The position numbers and the translations under genes were made by a program. This document shows positions 28,485-38,554 of a DNA stretch of 64,000 nt, piece by piece. Every line of letters begins with the position of its first letter. Positions within the stretch are counted from its first letter, which is position 1. This stretch comes from Acinetobacter sp. ANC 4805. Its GTDB lineage: Bacteria; Pseudomonadota; Gammaproteobacteria; Pseudomonadales; Moraxellaceae. The stretch is taken from positions 1 through 64,000 of the forward strand of contig NZ_JAKZGD010000001.1 of NCBI RefSeq assembly GCF_022549495.1, in the 5' to 3' direction. A model generated the notes under the pieces. It did no database searches and was not told the origin of the DNA. It was given only the letters and a program-made list of their open reading frames with translations.

Positions 28485-28779
28485 AATTCCCCAAGATTAA
28501 AATAACAACGAGCAGACTGGCATGTTGTTGTACATATGCTCTGAGAGATTATAAGACCAAACGGTCATATTTTTTAACTAACTATACGATTATATTGAAT
28601 TTTTATACATATTGTTTTGCAGAATAATAGTTTTATGTGATCTAAGTACAATTCGAACAAGCTGATATTTGCATGGTGTGCTGATATGAGAAGCGAAATA
28701 AATTGTGAAAAGCCGATGGGCGATGTTTGTTCATCTATACGATTTCAAGCCCAACGGTATGCCACAACCCTAACGCATA

Positions 28780-29172
28780 TTATTTGATCATGTAATTGAT
28801 TTTACTGGGTTTGCCCATAGGTGCTTGAGCAAGCTCAAGCACCTGCATAGGTTGTCCTGTTGGCTGTACAATTGAAAGTGCAATATGCTGTTGCTGTTGA
28901 GTACATAAAAATTCAACGGTCGGTAGCAGTAAACTGGACATCATTACTCCATTTTCAGTCGGCTGCTTATAGGTCAGTTTTAGAGTATTTTGCTGTGCCT
29001 GAGTGACAATCTTTTCTAATCGCCAAAACTGATACTCATCTTGATTTTGTATTTTTAAATAGCCATGTGATAAGGTTTTACAGACCTCTTGCTGCTGTTG
29101 CGCTGCTGGGTTTTGAGCTTTGCAGCCTATTAATAAACAGATGCTCATTATAAATAAGATATTATTTTTCAT
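28780..29172 (-). CDS. Hypothetical lipoprotein
   Basis: A 130-residue protein with a lipoprotein signal (MKNNILFIMSICLLIGC; lipobox LIGC) and a Gln-rich, soluble mature part. The mature chain holds one further pair of cysteines (EVCKTL and EFLCTQ) that could form a disulfide. I do not recognise a family. It is transcribed away from the MocR-type gene, with only about 90 bases between them, so regulation by that neighbour is possible but not shown. On its 3' side, the 295 bases up to the metalloprotease gene start contain no gene and no strong hairpin. Confidence 0.65.
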   Translation of the reverse strand: MKNNILFIMSICLLIGCKAQNPAAQQQQEVCKTLSHGYLKIQNQDEYQFWRLEKIVTQAQQNTLKLTYKQPTENGVMMSSLLLPTVEFLCTQQQQHIALSIVQPTGQPMQVLELAQAPMGKPSKINYMIK

Positions 29173-29262
29173 GCTCTTATCCTTTCATTGTTGATTTTTA
29201 TAGCTTAACGGTGTTGTATAAACCAATACAGACACAGAAATTTATAAAAAAGCAGTACAGAA

Positions 29263-30693
29263 ATGACTTTTCAATATCAGCGTTTAGCCGAACAGTTGGC
29301 ACAAAGAATTTATCAACATGAGTTACAACCCCAACAGAAGTTAAGTTCTTTAAGAGAATTTGCTCGTCAGCAGTGTGTTAGCTTGAGTACTGCACAACAG
29401 TGTTATGAATTATTAGAAGCAAAAGGCTTGATCTATGTGAAAGCAAAATCAGGCTATTTTGTTAGTTCACGACAATATCAAAGTGCTGTCCCTGACAGTC
29501 CAAGCTTTGAGTCTAAAGCTCGACAAGTTTCAAACTTGGATTTGCAGAATCAAATTCAAACCGCCTCGATTCAAAATCACTTAACCCCTTTAGGTGCGAT
29601 TCAACTTTCTCCTCACTTGATTCCTGTTGATGGACTACGCCGTTCCTTGCAACGAGCGCTGAAGCATTGTCAGCCTGAAGATTTTTTGTACTGTAATAGG
29701 CAGGGGCATGAGCAGTTACGCAAAGCATTATCAGACCATTGGCGTGAAGATGGGATTTATGTCGCCACAGACGATATTTTTATTAGCAATGGTTGTATGC
29801 CGGCCTTATCTTTGTTGATTCAACAGATGAGTCAAGAAGGGGATAGCATTTTAATTCCAACACCAACCTTTAATGGTCAGTTGCAAATGTTGGCAAGCCT
29901 TAAACGTAAGATTATCGAGATTCCAGCCGATCATCGTGGTATTGATCTCGAACGCCTAGAGTTTTTTATGAAACAGGGCAGTGCCAAGCTGTGTTTACTC
30001 ACTGCCAATTTTCAAAATCCATTGGGTTATTGTTTGAGCCACCAACAAAAGCAAAAAATTGCTCAACTTGCACAGCAATACCAGTGTTTTATTTTAGAAG
30101 ATGATATTTATGGCGAATGTAGTTTTCAAAAAGAACGCCCTTTGCCAATTCGTTATTGGGATCAACAAGGCTATGTGATTTGGTGTGGGTCAGTCTCCAA
30201 ATCATTATCCAGTGCTTACCGTGTTGGTTGGTTTTGCTTAGGGCAGCAGTTGCAACATTTACGTCCACAATTGTTGGCAAATAATATTGGGGTGAATACA
30301 CCTTTACAGTTGGGCTTAGCCGATTTTATTTATAGTCGTGGTTATCGTGAGCATTTAGAGGGTTTGAGACCCAAGTTAATGCAACAAGTGGAGCAATATC
30401 GTGCGTATATTTTGGAAGTATTTAACGGTATTCCGATTGCTTTGAGTCAATCACAAGGTGGCTATGCATTATGGATGCAGCTTCCAGAAAATATGACTGG
30501 CTTAGCGTTGTATTATTTTGCACACAGCCAAGGGATTAATATCGTGCCTGGAGAGGTCTTTGGTGAAGACCTACGTTATCAGCATTTTATTCGTTTGAAT
30601 GCAGGACATGCTTTAACATCTGAAATCCGCCAAGCGATTCAACAGTTGGCGGATTGGGTGAGAGAATCTTACCTTAGTCAAAGTCGGCTTTGA
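29263..30693 (+). CDS. MocR-type GntR/aminotransferase regulator
   Basis: A 476-residue fusion. Residues 1-70 are a GntR winged helix ([20 protein letters not shown], then [20 protein letters not shown]). Residues about 105-470 are a fold-type I aminotransferase domain. PLP-site residues are in place: N252 in NFQNPLG, D281 and Y283 in EDDIYGE, the Schiff-base Lys K313 in [11 protein letters not shown], and R320. MocR regulators such as PdxR and GabR use PLP or amino compounds as signals. The target here is unknown; the divergent lipoprotein gene or a distant locus could be controlled. It converges with the alcohol dehydrogenase gene with a 20-base overlap. Confidence 0.87.
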   Translation: MTFQYQRLAEQLAQRIYQHELQPQQKLSSLREFARQQCVSLSTAQQCYELLEAKGLIYVKAKSGYFVSSRQYQSAVPDSPSFESKARQVSNLDLQNQIQTASIQNHLTPLGAIQLSPHLIPVDGLRRSLQRALKHCQPEDFLYCNRQGHEQLRKALSDHWREDGIYVATDDIFISNGCMPALSLLIQQMSQEGDSILIPTPTFNGQLQMLASLKRKIIEIPADHRGIDLERLEFFMKQGSAKLCLLTANFQNPLGYCLSHQQKQKIAQLAQQYQCFILEDDIYGECSFQKERPLPIRYWDQQGYVIWCGSVSKSLSSAYRVGWFCLGQQLQHLRPQLLANNIGVNTPLQLGLADFIYSRGYREHLEGLRPKLMQQVEQYRAYILEVFNGIPIALSQSQGGYALWMQLPENMTGLALYYFAHSQGINIVPGEVFGEDLRYQHFIRLNAGHALTSEIRQAIQQLADWVRESYLSQSRL

Positions 30694-31699
30694 GTACGAT
30701 GCGATAACGTGCTTGCCCTGAATGTAATCGTTCAATCGCTTCGTTGAGTTGAGACATTGGAAATAACTCAATTTGTGGCGCAATATTCTTGCGTGCTGCA
30801 AATTGTAGAAGCTGACGCAGTGCCAAAGGAGAACCTGTTGGAGAGCCTGTCACTGATTTTGCACCGTCAATGAGTGAGCCGACTGAAACAGGAACAGGTT
30901 CCAAAGTGAGACCAAGAAAATGTAATGAACCGTTTGGTGCAAGGGTACTCAAAAAAGCTTGCCAATTTAAGGTCACGTTTACGGTACTTAGCAATAAATC
31001 GAATTTACCACGTTGAGCTTTAATCGCCTGAGCATCACGGCTATTCACCACATGATCAGCACCCATTGCTTTCAGCTCTTCGGTTTTTTCAGGATTGGAA
31101 CTGAATGCAGTAATTTCACAACCCCAAGCTTTAAGTAACTTAATGGCAATATGCCCTAAGCCACCTATTCCAATCACACCAACATGATGTGTCGCTTGGA
31201 TTTGGTGTTTGAGTAAGGGGTCAAATACCGTAATACCACCACAAAGTAATGGCCCTGCGCTTTCAGGGTCTAAATCCTCAGGTAAAGGAATTACCCATTG
31301 CCAACCTGCACGTACTTTTTCTGCAAAACCACCTGCATGCCCCACAATGGTCGCAACACTGCCACCCGTACATAACACTTGATCACCACCAATGCACGGA
31401 TCACAGGCTTGGCAGGTCTCGGCAGTCCAACCAATCCCAACACGTTGACCCAGTTTAAGTCCTTTGGCTTCTGAGCCGAGTGCGATAATTGTGCCAATAA
31501 TCTCATGCCCAGCAACCGCAGGATAAACTGATGAGCGCCACTCATTATTGATGACGGACAGATCTGAGTGACATAGACCGCAGTATTCAACTTTAACTTC
31601 AACCTGATGTGGCTGTAATACACCTGCATCAAATTGGTAAGGGACGAGTTGTTCGCCTGCTTGCATTGCAGCATAAGCACGAATTTGATTATTGCTCAT
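30674..31699 (-). CDS. Zinc-dependent NAD(P) alcohol dehydrogenase
   Basis: About 341 residues of the medium-chain dehydrogenase family. The catalytic-zinc site is [16 protein letters not shown] with GHEIIGTI. The structural zinc is bound by the four Cys in [15 protein letters not shown]. The Rossmann loop is [17 protein letters not shown]. It resembles the YahK/CAD branch of broad aldehyde reductases. I start it at the ATG ending at 31699 ([13 protein letters not shown]), which has GGAG eight bases ahead. A longer frame to 31765 would run into tag. Its last 20 bases overlap the convergent MocR-type gene. Confidence 0.88.
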   Translation of the reverse strand: MSNNQIRAYAAMQAGEQLVPYQFDAGVLQPHQVEVKVEYCGLCHSDLSVINNEWRSSVYPAVAGHEIIGTIIALGSEAKGLKLGQRVGIGWTAETCQACDPCIGGDQVLCTGGSVATIVGHAGGFAEKVRAGWQWVIPLPEDLDPESAGPLLCGGITVFDPLLKHQIQATHHVGVIGIGGLGHIAIKLLKAWGCEITAFSSNPEKTEELKAMGADHVVNSRDAQAIKAQRGKFDLLLSTVNVTLNWQAFLSTLAPNGSLHFLGLTLEPVPVSVGSLIDGAKSVTGSPTGSPLALRQLLQFAARKNIAPQIELFPMSQLNEAIERLHSGQARYRIVLKADFD

Positions 31700-31733
31700 T
31701 CGGGAACTCCTTTTAAAGGAACATGAATTGGTA

Positions 31734-32288
31734 TTATTTAAAATGGCAGTGATTTTCATGATCATTGACCATGCCTACGGCTTGCATAAACGCATAGCAA
31801 GTCGTGGGGCCTACAAATTTAAAACCGCGTTTTTTTAAAATTTTGGATAGGTTTTGGCTGATGTCCGTTTGAGCAGGTGCATCACGATAATGAATTACAT
31901 CATGGTTTGGTGTTTGATGGTCAACGAAGCTCCATAGCCAGTGAGATACATCACCCACTTCATTTTTGAGTTGCTGCCATGCAATCGCATTGTCTCGAAT
32001 CGCTTTAAGTTTACCTAAATGCCGAATTAATCCTGCATCACTGAGTTTGTATTCAAGTTGATCATCGGTGAACGCAGCGATGTCTGTAATTGGATATTGA
32101 AAGAAGTGTGAACGGTAATGCTCACGTTTTTTTAGCACCGTAATCCATGATAAGCCTGCTTGTTGACCTTCGAGACAAAGCATCTCAAATAAGCGAGACT
32201 CATCATGTTCTGCCTTACCCCATTCTTGGTCATGGTAAGCAATGTAGAGGGGATCGTTAGAGCACCAGCCACAGCGTTGAGTTGTCAT
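31734..32288 (-). CDS. tag: DNA-3-methyladenine glycosylase I
   Basis: A 184-residue base-excision repair enzyme that removes 3-methyladenine. The Tag signature at the N terminus ([20 protein letters not shown]) contains the zinc-ligand Cys and His, and the C-terminal ENHCHFK supplies the other ligands. The helix-hairpin-helix-like core includes [15 protein letters not shown] and [20 protein letters not shown]. Length is as in E. coli Tag (187). It lies 34 bases upstream of the alcohol dehydrogenase on the same strand. Confidence 0.95.
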   Translation of the reverse strand: MTTQRCGWCSNDPLYIAYHDQEWGKAEHDESRLFEMLCLEGQQAGLSWITVLKKREHYRSHFFQYPITDIAAFTDDQLEYKLSDAGLIRHLGKLKAIRDNAIAWQQLKNEVGDVSHWLWSFVDHQTPNHDVIHYRDAPAQTDISQNLSKILKKRGFKFVGPTTCYAFMQAVGMVNDHENHCHFK

Positions 32289-32379
32289 ATTTGATGCTCC
32301 TTATTCTTATTTAAAAGTCATTATCTCATTTGGGTTTTAGATCATGGCACATTTAAAGTGTTTCTGTGATTTGCTCTGT

Positions 32380-33222
32380 TCAAAAGGGAGGATCATTAGG
32401 CTCATCTAGATTGTTTATAGTCATTTCAACTGAATCAGCTAAAACCTTTACTTTTTCTAGAAGATCCAATATAGACTCTTTAGATACTTCAATAGCTTCA
32501 CCATCTTTATCATAACCTGCTCTGTGTACACAGTCATGACGTTTTATGACATCTTTAAACAGCCAAGAGATGTCACCAAAATCATGTTCAAGGACATCTT
32601 TAAACATGGGTTTTACTTTCTTAAGGTCATGGAATATTAGATCTTTAAGGTAAGTTGCCACTGTGACTTTTAAGCCAGATTGCTTTTCGAAAATTTCTTT
32701 AAGAGAAAAAGTTCTCTTTGAAAACTCTGGGTCTGTTTCAACTAGCTTTCTTATCAGCTTTTCGGAGTTTGTAACTTTATGAATAAAAGTTCCTGCTAAA
32801 TAACCTTCAATTGCTGATACGACATGCCCATGAAGCATAACCCATAGACTAAACAGAGTATCGACTGGAACGTCAATTTCTAGTAGAACGCGGACACTTT
32901 TTAGGTGATTTAGCAGAATTTCATGTTGAGTTTTATTGTCAATATACCAATAAAGTTCATCTGTTTCATTTTCAGGATAATATGGAGTCCCGAAGCTTAA
33001 ATTCACATCTCCACAATCTATTGATGCCATTGCATGATAAAAAGTATTAGTAACTTGAACTATATATTCCTTGTCACAAGAAGCACAATATACCTCCTGC
33101 CAAGAGTCTGTTTGACTATCCTTATTTTTTTCAGCTGAAAAGTCAGGGTCTTGTACATAAACTATGTCTTCTACATGCTCACCACATTCACATACAAATG
33201 AAATGTCCATCTGTAAATTCAT
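32380..33222 (-). CDS. Zinc-ribbon plus HEPN-domain protein
   Basis: A 280-residue protein of no named family that I know. Near the N terminus is a CxC...CxxC pattern (C11, C13, C46, C49) consistent with a small zinc ribbon. The C-terminal part is helical and contains RHDCVH at residues 228-233, which fits the HEPN motif (Arg, then a polar residue, ending in His four positions on). HEPN domains are often RNases in toxin-antitoxin and anti-phage systems, though some are only structural. No antitoxin or partner gene adjoins it. It stands between tag and housekeeping genes, so it looks like a small insertion of accessory sequence. Confidence 0.6.
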   Translation of the reverse strand: MNLQMDISFVCECGEHVEDIVYVQDPDFSAEKNKDSQTDSWQEVYCASCDKEYIVQVTNTFYHAMASIDCGDVNLSFGTPYYPENETDELYWYIDNKTQHEILLNHLKSVRVLLEIDVPVDTLFSLWVMLHGHVVSAIEGYLAGTFIHKVTNSEKLIRKLVETDPEFSKRTFSLKEIFEKQSGLKVTVATYLKDLIFHDLKKVKPMFKDVLEHDFGDISWLFKDVIKRHDCVHRAGYDKDGEAIEVSKESILDLLEKVKVLADSVEMTINNLDEPNDPPF

Positions 33223-33340
33223 AACTCACCTTTAAACGTAACTAACTCTACGTTAGCTTGTTTTTATATATCTTTGATTAAGTCCATGAGAAATATTGTT
33301 TCCCAACAAGTAGGCTGAATGCATACAGTATTTTATTAAA

Positions 33341-33586
33341 TTACAGTTTAAATGCCACCCATTCATTTGGGCGAGTATCCCAATAATACAGTTCAGCCGT
33401 ATTTAAATCAGTAAATTTAAGCCAAAAGTCTTTACCCGATTTATCCGCAAAACCTGTGCTAATCAACAAAGCATCTTCGGTAATTTCCATAATCCAGCCT
33501 TGATAGCTCGTACCATTGAGGATGATTTTTTGCTGATTTCCAGACTCTGCAAATATAACCAGTCGTTCAATCAATGCTTCTGACAT
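33341..33586 (-). CDS. Hypothetical protein in the mutY operon
   Basis: An 81-residue soluble protein starting MSEALIERLVIFAESGNQQK and rich in beta-type residues (GWIMEITEDALLISTGFADK). I do not recognise a family. Its start lies nine bases past the stop of the M23 peptidase gene on the same strand, so it is very likely the last gene of a mutY-M23-orf transcript. No catalytic motif or targeting signal is visible. Confidence 0.65.
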   Translation of the reverse strand: MSEALIERLVIFAESGNQQKIILNGTSYQGWIMEITEDALLISTGFADKSGKDFWLKFTDLNTAELYYWDTRPNEWVAFKL

Positions 33587-33595
33587 CGTGTGTTC

Positions 33596-34138
33596 CTAAC
33601 GTAAATATGGGTATGGGTTGACTGCTCCACGCCCTTTGCCATTTAAATAAATGCCGTAATGTAAATGTGGGGCGGTCGCGCGTGCATTGCCTGTATTGCC
33701 TACATAGCCAATCAGGTCACCTTTACGAACATAATCACCAACATTGAGACCACGTTTATGATCATCTAGATGTGCATAGTAGTGCCAAGAACCAGCAGGT
33801 CCAATAATCCAAATGATTTTGCCACCTAAATTATTATTGCGTAAATCAGCCACGAGCCCTTCGGTAGCACTATACACTTTCGTCCCACGCTCTGCCATGA
33901 TATCAATGCCTTCATGGTTACGCCCTTGGCTGCGTGCAGCACCCCAAGTATCACGTAATTCATTGTGATTGATACCTTTGACTGGTACAGGAAGACGGTT
34001 ATCTAAACGTAAATTTTTAAGCTTGTCGATTTGAGTATTCGGTAAGTTTGTTGGTTTTTTAGGTGTTGTGCTACATGCAGAAAGTAGAATAATCAAGATA
34101 CCAAGCAGGCTAGATGAAATTGAATGGCGCACACTCAC
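33596..34138 (-). CDS. M23-family (LytM-type) peptidase lipoprotein
   Basis: A 180-residue exported protein. A lipoprotein signal with lipobox LSAC ends near residue 22. The LytM/M23 zinc peptidase domain shows the metal-binding HxxxD (NHEGIDI), then YAHLDDH, and the terminal HLHYG (APHLHYGIY), so the usual catalytic residues are all present. Such enzymes cleave glycine- or DAP-containing cross-links in peptidoglycan, or act as activators of amidases. It lies 24 bases downstream of mutY on the same strand and is likely co-transcribed with it. Confidence 0.87.
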   Translation of the reverse strand: MSVRHSISSSLLGILIILLSACSTTPKKPTNLPNTQIDKLKNLRLDNRLPVPVKGINHNELRDTWGAARSQGRNHEGIDIMAERGTKVYSATEGLVADLRNNNLGGKIIWIIGPAGSWHYYAHLDDHKRGLNVGDYVRKGDLIGYVGNTGNARATAPHLHYGIYLNGKGRGAVNPYPYLR

Positions 34139-34162
34139 TCCTTGTGATCTTGATTGAGAATA

Positions 34163-35209
34163 TTAAGATGATCCAGTCTTTTGTTTTGCAGTTATCAATT
34201 TTTTCATGGCAGTTGGAATGCCCTTGGCAATCGCTGCTTCTGGACTGAGCCATATGCCATTCAGTTCGATACTGATTTGCTCTTTTTGATCATGTTCCAC
34301 GTGGAACAGTTGTTCATGTAATATCCACGTAAAGTGGGTAAAACTATGGCTAATCTGTAATGATGATACTTGAGCTTGCAGTTTAAATTGCTGTTCAATC
34401 TGTTGTAATTCGGTTGCTTGTTCAATGATCGGTAGGCAATACAATCCACCCCACAACCCATGCGCTTCACGTTGTTGCCACAGCCATTCATGACCTGACT
34501 GAATCAGGAGTACATCCGCCGTTCTAACAGGAACAGGTTTTTTGGCTTTTTTAAAGGGTAACTCTTGTTCCAAACCTTGTTGATACGCCTGACAGTGTTG
34601 TTGCATCGGGCAATATAAGCATAAAGGTTTTTTAGGGGTACAGACGGTTGCCCCTAAATCCATAATCGCTTGGGTGTAATCATGGTTACGTTCTTTAGGA
34701 CACAGTTGTTCTGCAATCTGCCATAAAGCGCGCTCATGCTGCGGTTTAGAGAGATCATCTTCTATCGCAAGGAAACGGGCTAAAACCCGTTTTACATTGC
34801 CATCCATAATCACGCCATACTGACGTAAGCCAAGAGACATCAGCGCACCCGCAGTTGAACGACCAATGCCTGGTAATTCAATCCATTGTTCTAAGGTCTC
34901 TGGAAATTGACCTTGTTGATAAACAAGCGCTGCGGCTTTGTGTAAATTTCTGGCTCTTGCGTAATAACCTAGTCCTGCCCAATAAGGGGCAACGTCATCC
35001 CAACTGGCTTGACCTAAGTCATTTACAGTCGGAAATCGTTCGATAAAGCGATCAAAATATTGCAGTACCGTTTTGACTTGGGTCTGTTGCAGCATGATTT
35101 CTGAGACCCAAACTTTGTAGGGATCATCTGCAACTTGCCACGGTAAGTCATGACGACCGTTTTGGTCGAACCATGTGAGTAGTGCATCAGAAAATGAGAA
35201 ATCAGACAT
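34163..35209 (-). CDS. mutY: A/G-specific adenine glycosylase
   Basis: A 348-residue repair enzyme that removes adenine paired with 8-oxoguanine. The N-terminal helix-hairpin-helix glycosylase domain has the catalytic Glu in SEIMLQQTQVKTV, the hairpin LPGIGRSTAGALMS, and the catalytic Asp in VIMDGNVKRVLAR. The [4Fe-4S] loop CTPKKPLCLYCPMQQHC has the classical C-x6-C-x2-C-x5-C spacing. The C-terminal NUDIX-like domain (about 225-345) recognises 8-oxoG. Length matches E. coli MutY (350). It is the first gene of the mutY-M23 operon. Confidence 0.96.
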   Translation of the reverse strand: MSDFSFSDALLTWFDQNGRHDLPWQVADDPYKVWVSEIMLQQTQVKTVLQYFDRFIERFPTVNDLGQASWDDVAPYWAGLGYYARARNLHKAAALVYQQGQFPETLEQWIELPGIGRSTAGALMSLGLRQYGVIMDGNVKRVLARFLAIEDDLSKPQHERALWQIAEQLCPKERNHDYTQAIMDLGATVCTPKKPLCLYCPMQQHCQAYQQGLEQELPFKKAKKPVPVRTADVLLIQSGHEWLWQQREAHGLWGGLYCLPIIEQATELQQIEQQFKLQAQVSSLQISHSFTHFTWILHEQLFHVEHDQKEQISIELNGIWLSPEAAIAKGIPTAMKKLITAKQKTGSS

Positions 35210-35457
35210 GAATCAGAACAGTCAAAAGCAGAGGCGTAGTATAGCGGAAATCAGGGATTGATAGGATGTTATCTGTCTTTCAAAAATACCTGATAGAGAT
35301 ACAGTAAACGATTTTATTTGAACGCTAGTTAAATATTTTTGGTACAAAGGCAGTATCCATGTCGCCTTTGCACTCGTAGAAATTGTCTAGGATTTAAACA
35401 AACTATATATTCGCTCAATTCCGTATTTATAGGGTTTTTAGAGATAGTTTTTTTAAA

Positions 35458-36195
35458 TCACTTTAAATGCTTATCTAATAGCTCATACATCGCCGCAAGC
35501 CCTTGGCGTTCAGCTTCTGCGTTATAGCCTAAGTCAACATTATTGGCTTTGGCACGTTCATCTGCGAGTGGGTTACTAAAGCCATGTTTTGCATCTTCAA
35601 AAATGATGACTTCATGTTCAACTCCAGCACCATGCATTTCTTGGCGGAAGCTTGCGACATCATCCAAAGAAACCATACTGTCGAGTTCGCCATGTAAGAC
35701 GAGGATTTCAGCCTGAACCTTGCCTCTCTCGGCAGGTGCTTTCGGGCTTAAATTGGCATGAAATGTGACGACTGCTTTTAGGTCTGCACCAGAACGTGCT
35801 AGATCAAGAACAACTTTACCGCCATAACAAAAACCAATTGCTGCCAATTTTTCAGTATTGACCTCTGATTGGGCTTTTAAAGCATCTAAGCCTGCTTGAG
35901 CGCGATTCACAACCGTGTCTACATGGTCAAAGGTTTGCATCATCCATGCAGATGCTTGAGGGATATCAGATGTCACTTTCTTGTCGCCATACATATCAAT
36001 GGCGAGGGCAGCAAAACCATGTTCTGCAAGCTCACGTGCACGTTGTTCGGTGTATTCGGTACGTCCCCACCATTCAGGTGCAACAACAACACCTGCAACA
36101 GGCATATCTATCGCTGGTGCTGCAAAATAACCAATTAAACGTTGACCATCTGGCGAGGTATATTCAATTTCACGCGTGGTAATCGGGAAGCTCAT
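35458..36195 (-). CDS. Dienelactone hydrolase family protein
   Basis: A 245-residue alpha/beta hydrolase. The nucleophile elbow is GFCYGGKVVLD, with Cys where most relatives of the wider fold have Ser, which is the dienelactone hydrolase hallmark. The catalytic His is in DAKHGFSNP, and an Asp in VLHGELDSMV completes the triad. The N-terminal region contains VAGVVVAPEWWGRTEYTE, the substrate-pocket strand typical of the family. True dienelactone hydrolases act in chloroaromatic breakdown, but no other pathway genes are present here, so the substrate is open. Confidence 0.85.
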   Translation of the reverse strand: MSFPITTREIEYTSPDGQRLIGYFAAPAIDMPVAGVVVAPEWWGRTEYTEQRARELAEHGFAALAIDMYGDKKVTSDIPQASAWMMQTFDHVDTVVNRAQAGLDALKAQSEVNTEKLAAIGFCYGGKVVLDLARSGADLKAVVTFHANLSPKAPAERGKVQAEILVLHGELDSMVSLDDVASFRQEMHGAGVEHEVIIFEDAKHGFSNPLADERAKANNVDLGYNAEAERQGLAAMYELLDKHLK

Positions 36196-36308
36196 GTTTA
36201 AAATCCTGATCTATATTTTTACAATGTTTTGATTAAAACATAAAAATTAAATTGATGATAAGATGAATAAATAAATTTAAAAATTCTTTTAAGTTAATGT
36301 TTATCAAT

Positions 36309-36340
36309 AAAAAAGAAGAATAAGGCATTCTTCTTTTTTA
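36309..36340. terminator. Terminator behind the DUF1328 gene
   Basis: A perfect 13-base stem (AGAAGAAT/ATTCTTCT with A and T runs; 36309-36321 and 36327-36339) with a five-base loop. It lies past the stop of the leftward DUF1328 gene. Confidence 0.85.
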
Positions 36341-36354
36341 TCAATGAATCAAAT

Positions 36355-36513
36355 TTAAACTTTAGCACGAGATAAAAAGCCGACCACAGCGAGAATGGCA
36401 GAAATCACGAGTAAAATGACGGCAAAGTCTTTGGAAAAACCTGCAACACCACCAAAACCTAATAAACTGGCGATTAATGCAATCACTGCAAAAATAATAA
36501 CCCAGCGGAACAT
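36355..36513 (-). CDS. DUF1328 small membrane protein
   Basis: A 52-residue protein starting [20 protein letters not shown]. Two hydrophobic helices (about 3-20 and 28-46) are joined by GGVAGFSKD. It matches the UPF0391/DUF1328 family closely in length and pattern (MFRWxxxFxVxALIAxxxGFxG). Members are found in many proteobacteria and are often stress-induced; their biochemical role is unknown. GGGAGA lies about eight bases ahead of the ATG. It is a single-gene unit closed by a strong terminator. Confidence 0.88.
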   Translation of the reverse strand: MFRWVIIFAVIALIASLLGFGGVAGFSKDFAVILLVISAILAVVGFLSRAKV

Positions 36514-36700
36514 AATACGTTCTCCCAATTTATCGTTATTTATTTACTATAGCGTGTGTTTTCTGAGCTCAATGTGGTGTTTCTGTGGTGGAAATGTTCA
36601 ATCATTTAAGAATTGTTAATCGCCTAATTCACTCAATAATCAGGTTGTTTAAGAATAAATGCTATAATAAATACGAATTCTAAAGCCTAAAAAGTTTGCT

Positions 36701-37153
36701 ATGTCTACCGAGTTACGTCCCAACTTTTGGAAACAATATCCGCTTGAGCAGTTAAATAGTGCTGAGTGGGAAGCATTGTGTGATGGGTGTGGCTTATGTT
36801 GCTTGGTCAAACTTGAAGATGATGAGACGGCTGAAGTTGCGTATACCAAGGTGGCATGTAAATTATTGGATTGTAAAACGGCACGTTGTTCAGATTACGT
36901 CAATCGCCAACAGCAGGTTGCGGATTGTATTCAACTGACCCCTGAACGATTGCAAACAATTACATGGTTACCGCCCAGTTGTGCTTATCGTCGGTTGAAT
37001 GAAGGTAAAAATCTACCTTCTTGGCATTACCTAAACACAGGTTCGCGTCAAAGTTTGATTAAAGCGAAAAAATCAGCAGCAGGACGCTGTATTTCAGAAC
37101 AAGACATCAATGACGAAGATATTGAAGATTATGTCGTACGTTGGATACGATAA
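36701..37153 (+). CDS. ycgN: YcgN-family cysteine-cluster protein
   Basis: A 150-residue protein of the YcgN/UPF0260 family. The zinc/iron-cluster type motif CDGCGLCCLVKLEDDE is followed by further conserved cysteines (VACKLLDCKTARCSDY) and by LPPSCAYRRLNEGKNLPSWH, the family signature. The cysteine pattern suggests a metal or Fe-S cluster in the CxxCxxCC family, but its role is not established. It lies alone, with a divergent DUF1328 gene upstream. Confidence 0.85.
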   Translation: MSTELRPNFWKQYPLEQLNSAEWEALCDGCGLCCLVKLEDDETAEVAYTKVACKLLDCKTARCSDYVNRQQQVADCIQLTPERLQTITWLPPSCAYRRLNEGKNLPSWHYLNTGSRQSLIKAKKSAAGRCISEQDINDEDIEDYVVRWIR

Positions 37154-37308
37154 GATGGATTTCTCTTTATTGATCAGCGTTTTTCAATAATAAAAACAAT
37201 ACTTTTACAGTAATTTTTCTATTCCCCCGATAGGATGAGCATCGAGAGGCAGGCATTGTTTCGGCGGGCTCTCTGGTTGTTTGAGTTAAATGAGTTTGGG
37301 AAATAGAC

Positions 37309-38475
37309 ATGATCGCATCAAGAATGCTGTTCTTAACCGTAGGGCTTTTATCTTGTTATTCTTCGGTTTGGGCGCAGCCGCTCAGTGAGCAGCAAGTCAA
37401 AGAGATTGTTGATCAGCAATTTAAACCATTATTAGATCAATATAAGATTCCTGGATTAGCGGTTGCGGTAACATTGAAAGGGCAGCATTACTTTGTAAAT
37501 TATGGTGTTGCTTCCAAGCAAAGCAATCAACCGATGAGTAATAAGACCTTATTTGAACTTGGCTCGGTGAGTAAGACCTTTAATGCTACTTTGGCAGGCT
37601 ATGCACAGGCACAAAGGCAGTTATCATTGTCTGATCATCCCGCTAAGTATTTCCCTGAGTTAAAAAATACCGCAGTGAATAAAGCCACAATCTTGAATTT
37701 AGGTACGTATACCGCAGGTGGTTTTCCACTGCAATTTCCAGATGAAGTTATTAGTCAGCAGGATATGGTTCAATATTTTCAGACTTGGCAGCCGAAAACT
37801 AAAGTCGGCGCAGCTCGTCAATATTCCAACCCAAGTATTGGTTTGATGGGTTATGTCACGGCACTCGCCATGAAAAAGCCATATACAGAATTGCTTGAGA
37901 AAACGCTGTTTCCACAACTTGGTTTGACACAGAGTTTTATTCATGTGCCTGAGCAGCAGATGCCGCAATATGCATGGGGATATAAAAATGATCAACCCAT
38001 TCGCGTTGCTGCGGGGATGTTGGATGCTGAAGCGTATGGCGTGAAAAGCAGTAGTTCCGATATGTTGAAATTTTTAGATGCTCAAATTTACCCACAAAAA
38101 TTAAAACAGCCGCTACAAACAGCGATTGAGGCAACGCATGTGGGGTATTTTAAAGTCGGTGCGATGACCCAAGGTTTAGGTTGGGAGCAATATGCCTATC
38201 CTGTTCAGTTAGAGACCTTATTACAAGGCAATTCAAGCAAGATGGCTTTAGAAAGTCATGCTGCCACACCGATCAAACAACCAAAGCGGGCTTCAGCAGC
38301 AACATTGTTTAATAAAACAGGTTCAAGTAATGGCTTTGGTGCTTATGCGGCATTTATTCCACAGCAAGAAATTGGGATTGTGATGCTCGCTAATACTAAT
38401 TTTCCGAATGAAGCTCGTATTACTGCAAGCTATCATGTTATGCAGCAGTTACTTCAGGCGAACACTGCGCAATAG
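37309..38475 (+). CDS. ampC: Class C beta-lactamase (ADC family)
   Basis: A 388-residue periplasmic serine beta-lactamase. A signal peptide (MIASRMLFLTVGLLSCYSSV, cleavage near WAQ-PLS) is followed by the class C motifs: SVSK with the catalytic Ser and Lys, YSN in RQYSNPSIGLMG, and KTG in FNKTGSSNGFGAYAAFIP. Recalled identity to the A. baumannii ADC enzyme is clear but far from complete (for example FELGSVSK and LQFPDEV are shared). It hydrolyses cephalosporins and penicillins. No IS or strong promoter insertion lies in the 155 bases upstream, so expression is probably low and native. Confidence 0.92.
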   Translation: MIASRMLFLTVGLLSCYSSVWAQPLSEQQVKEIVDQQFKPLLDQYKIPGLAVAVTLKGQHYFVNYGVASKQSNQPMSNKTLFELGSVSKTFNATLAGYAQAQRQLSLSDHPAKYFPELKNTAVNKATILNLGTYTAGGFPLQFPDEVISQQDMVQYFQTWQPKTKVGAARQYSNPSIGLMGYVTALAMKKPYTELLEKTLFPQLGLTQSFIHVPEQQMPQYAWGYKNDQPIRVAAGMLDAEAYGVKSSSSDMLKFLDAQIYPQKLKQPLQTAIEATHVGYFKVGAMTQGLGWEQYAYPVQLETLLQGNSSKMALESHAATPIKQPKRASAATLFNKTGSSNGFGAYAAFIPQQEIGIVMLANTNFPNEARITASYHVMQQLLQANTAQ

Positions 38476-38554
38476 AATGTCGCGTGATTGCAGATTCAAA
38501 TTGTAGATTTGAGTCAGACACAATAGACTAGGATAAAACAGCATAAAGCCAATA

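Noticed and set aside
31700-31765. N-terminal extension of the alcohol dehydrogenase
   Set aside because: It would overlap tag, lacks conservation, and the ATG at 31699 has a good ribosome-binding site.
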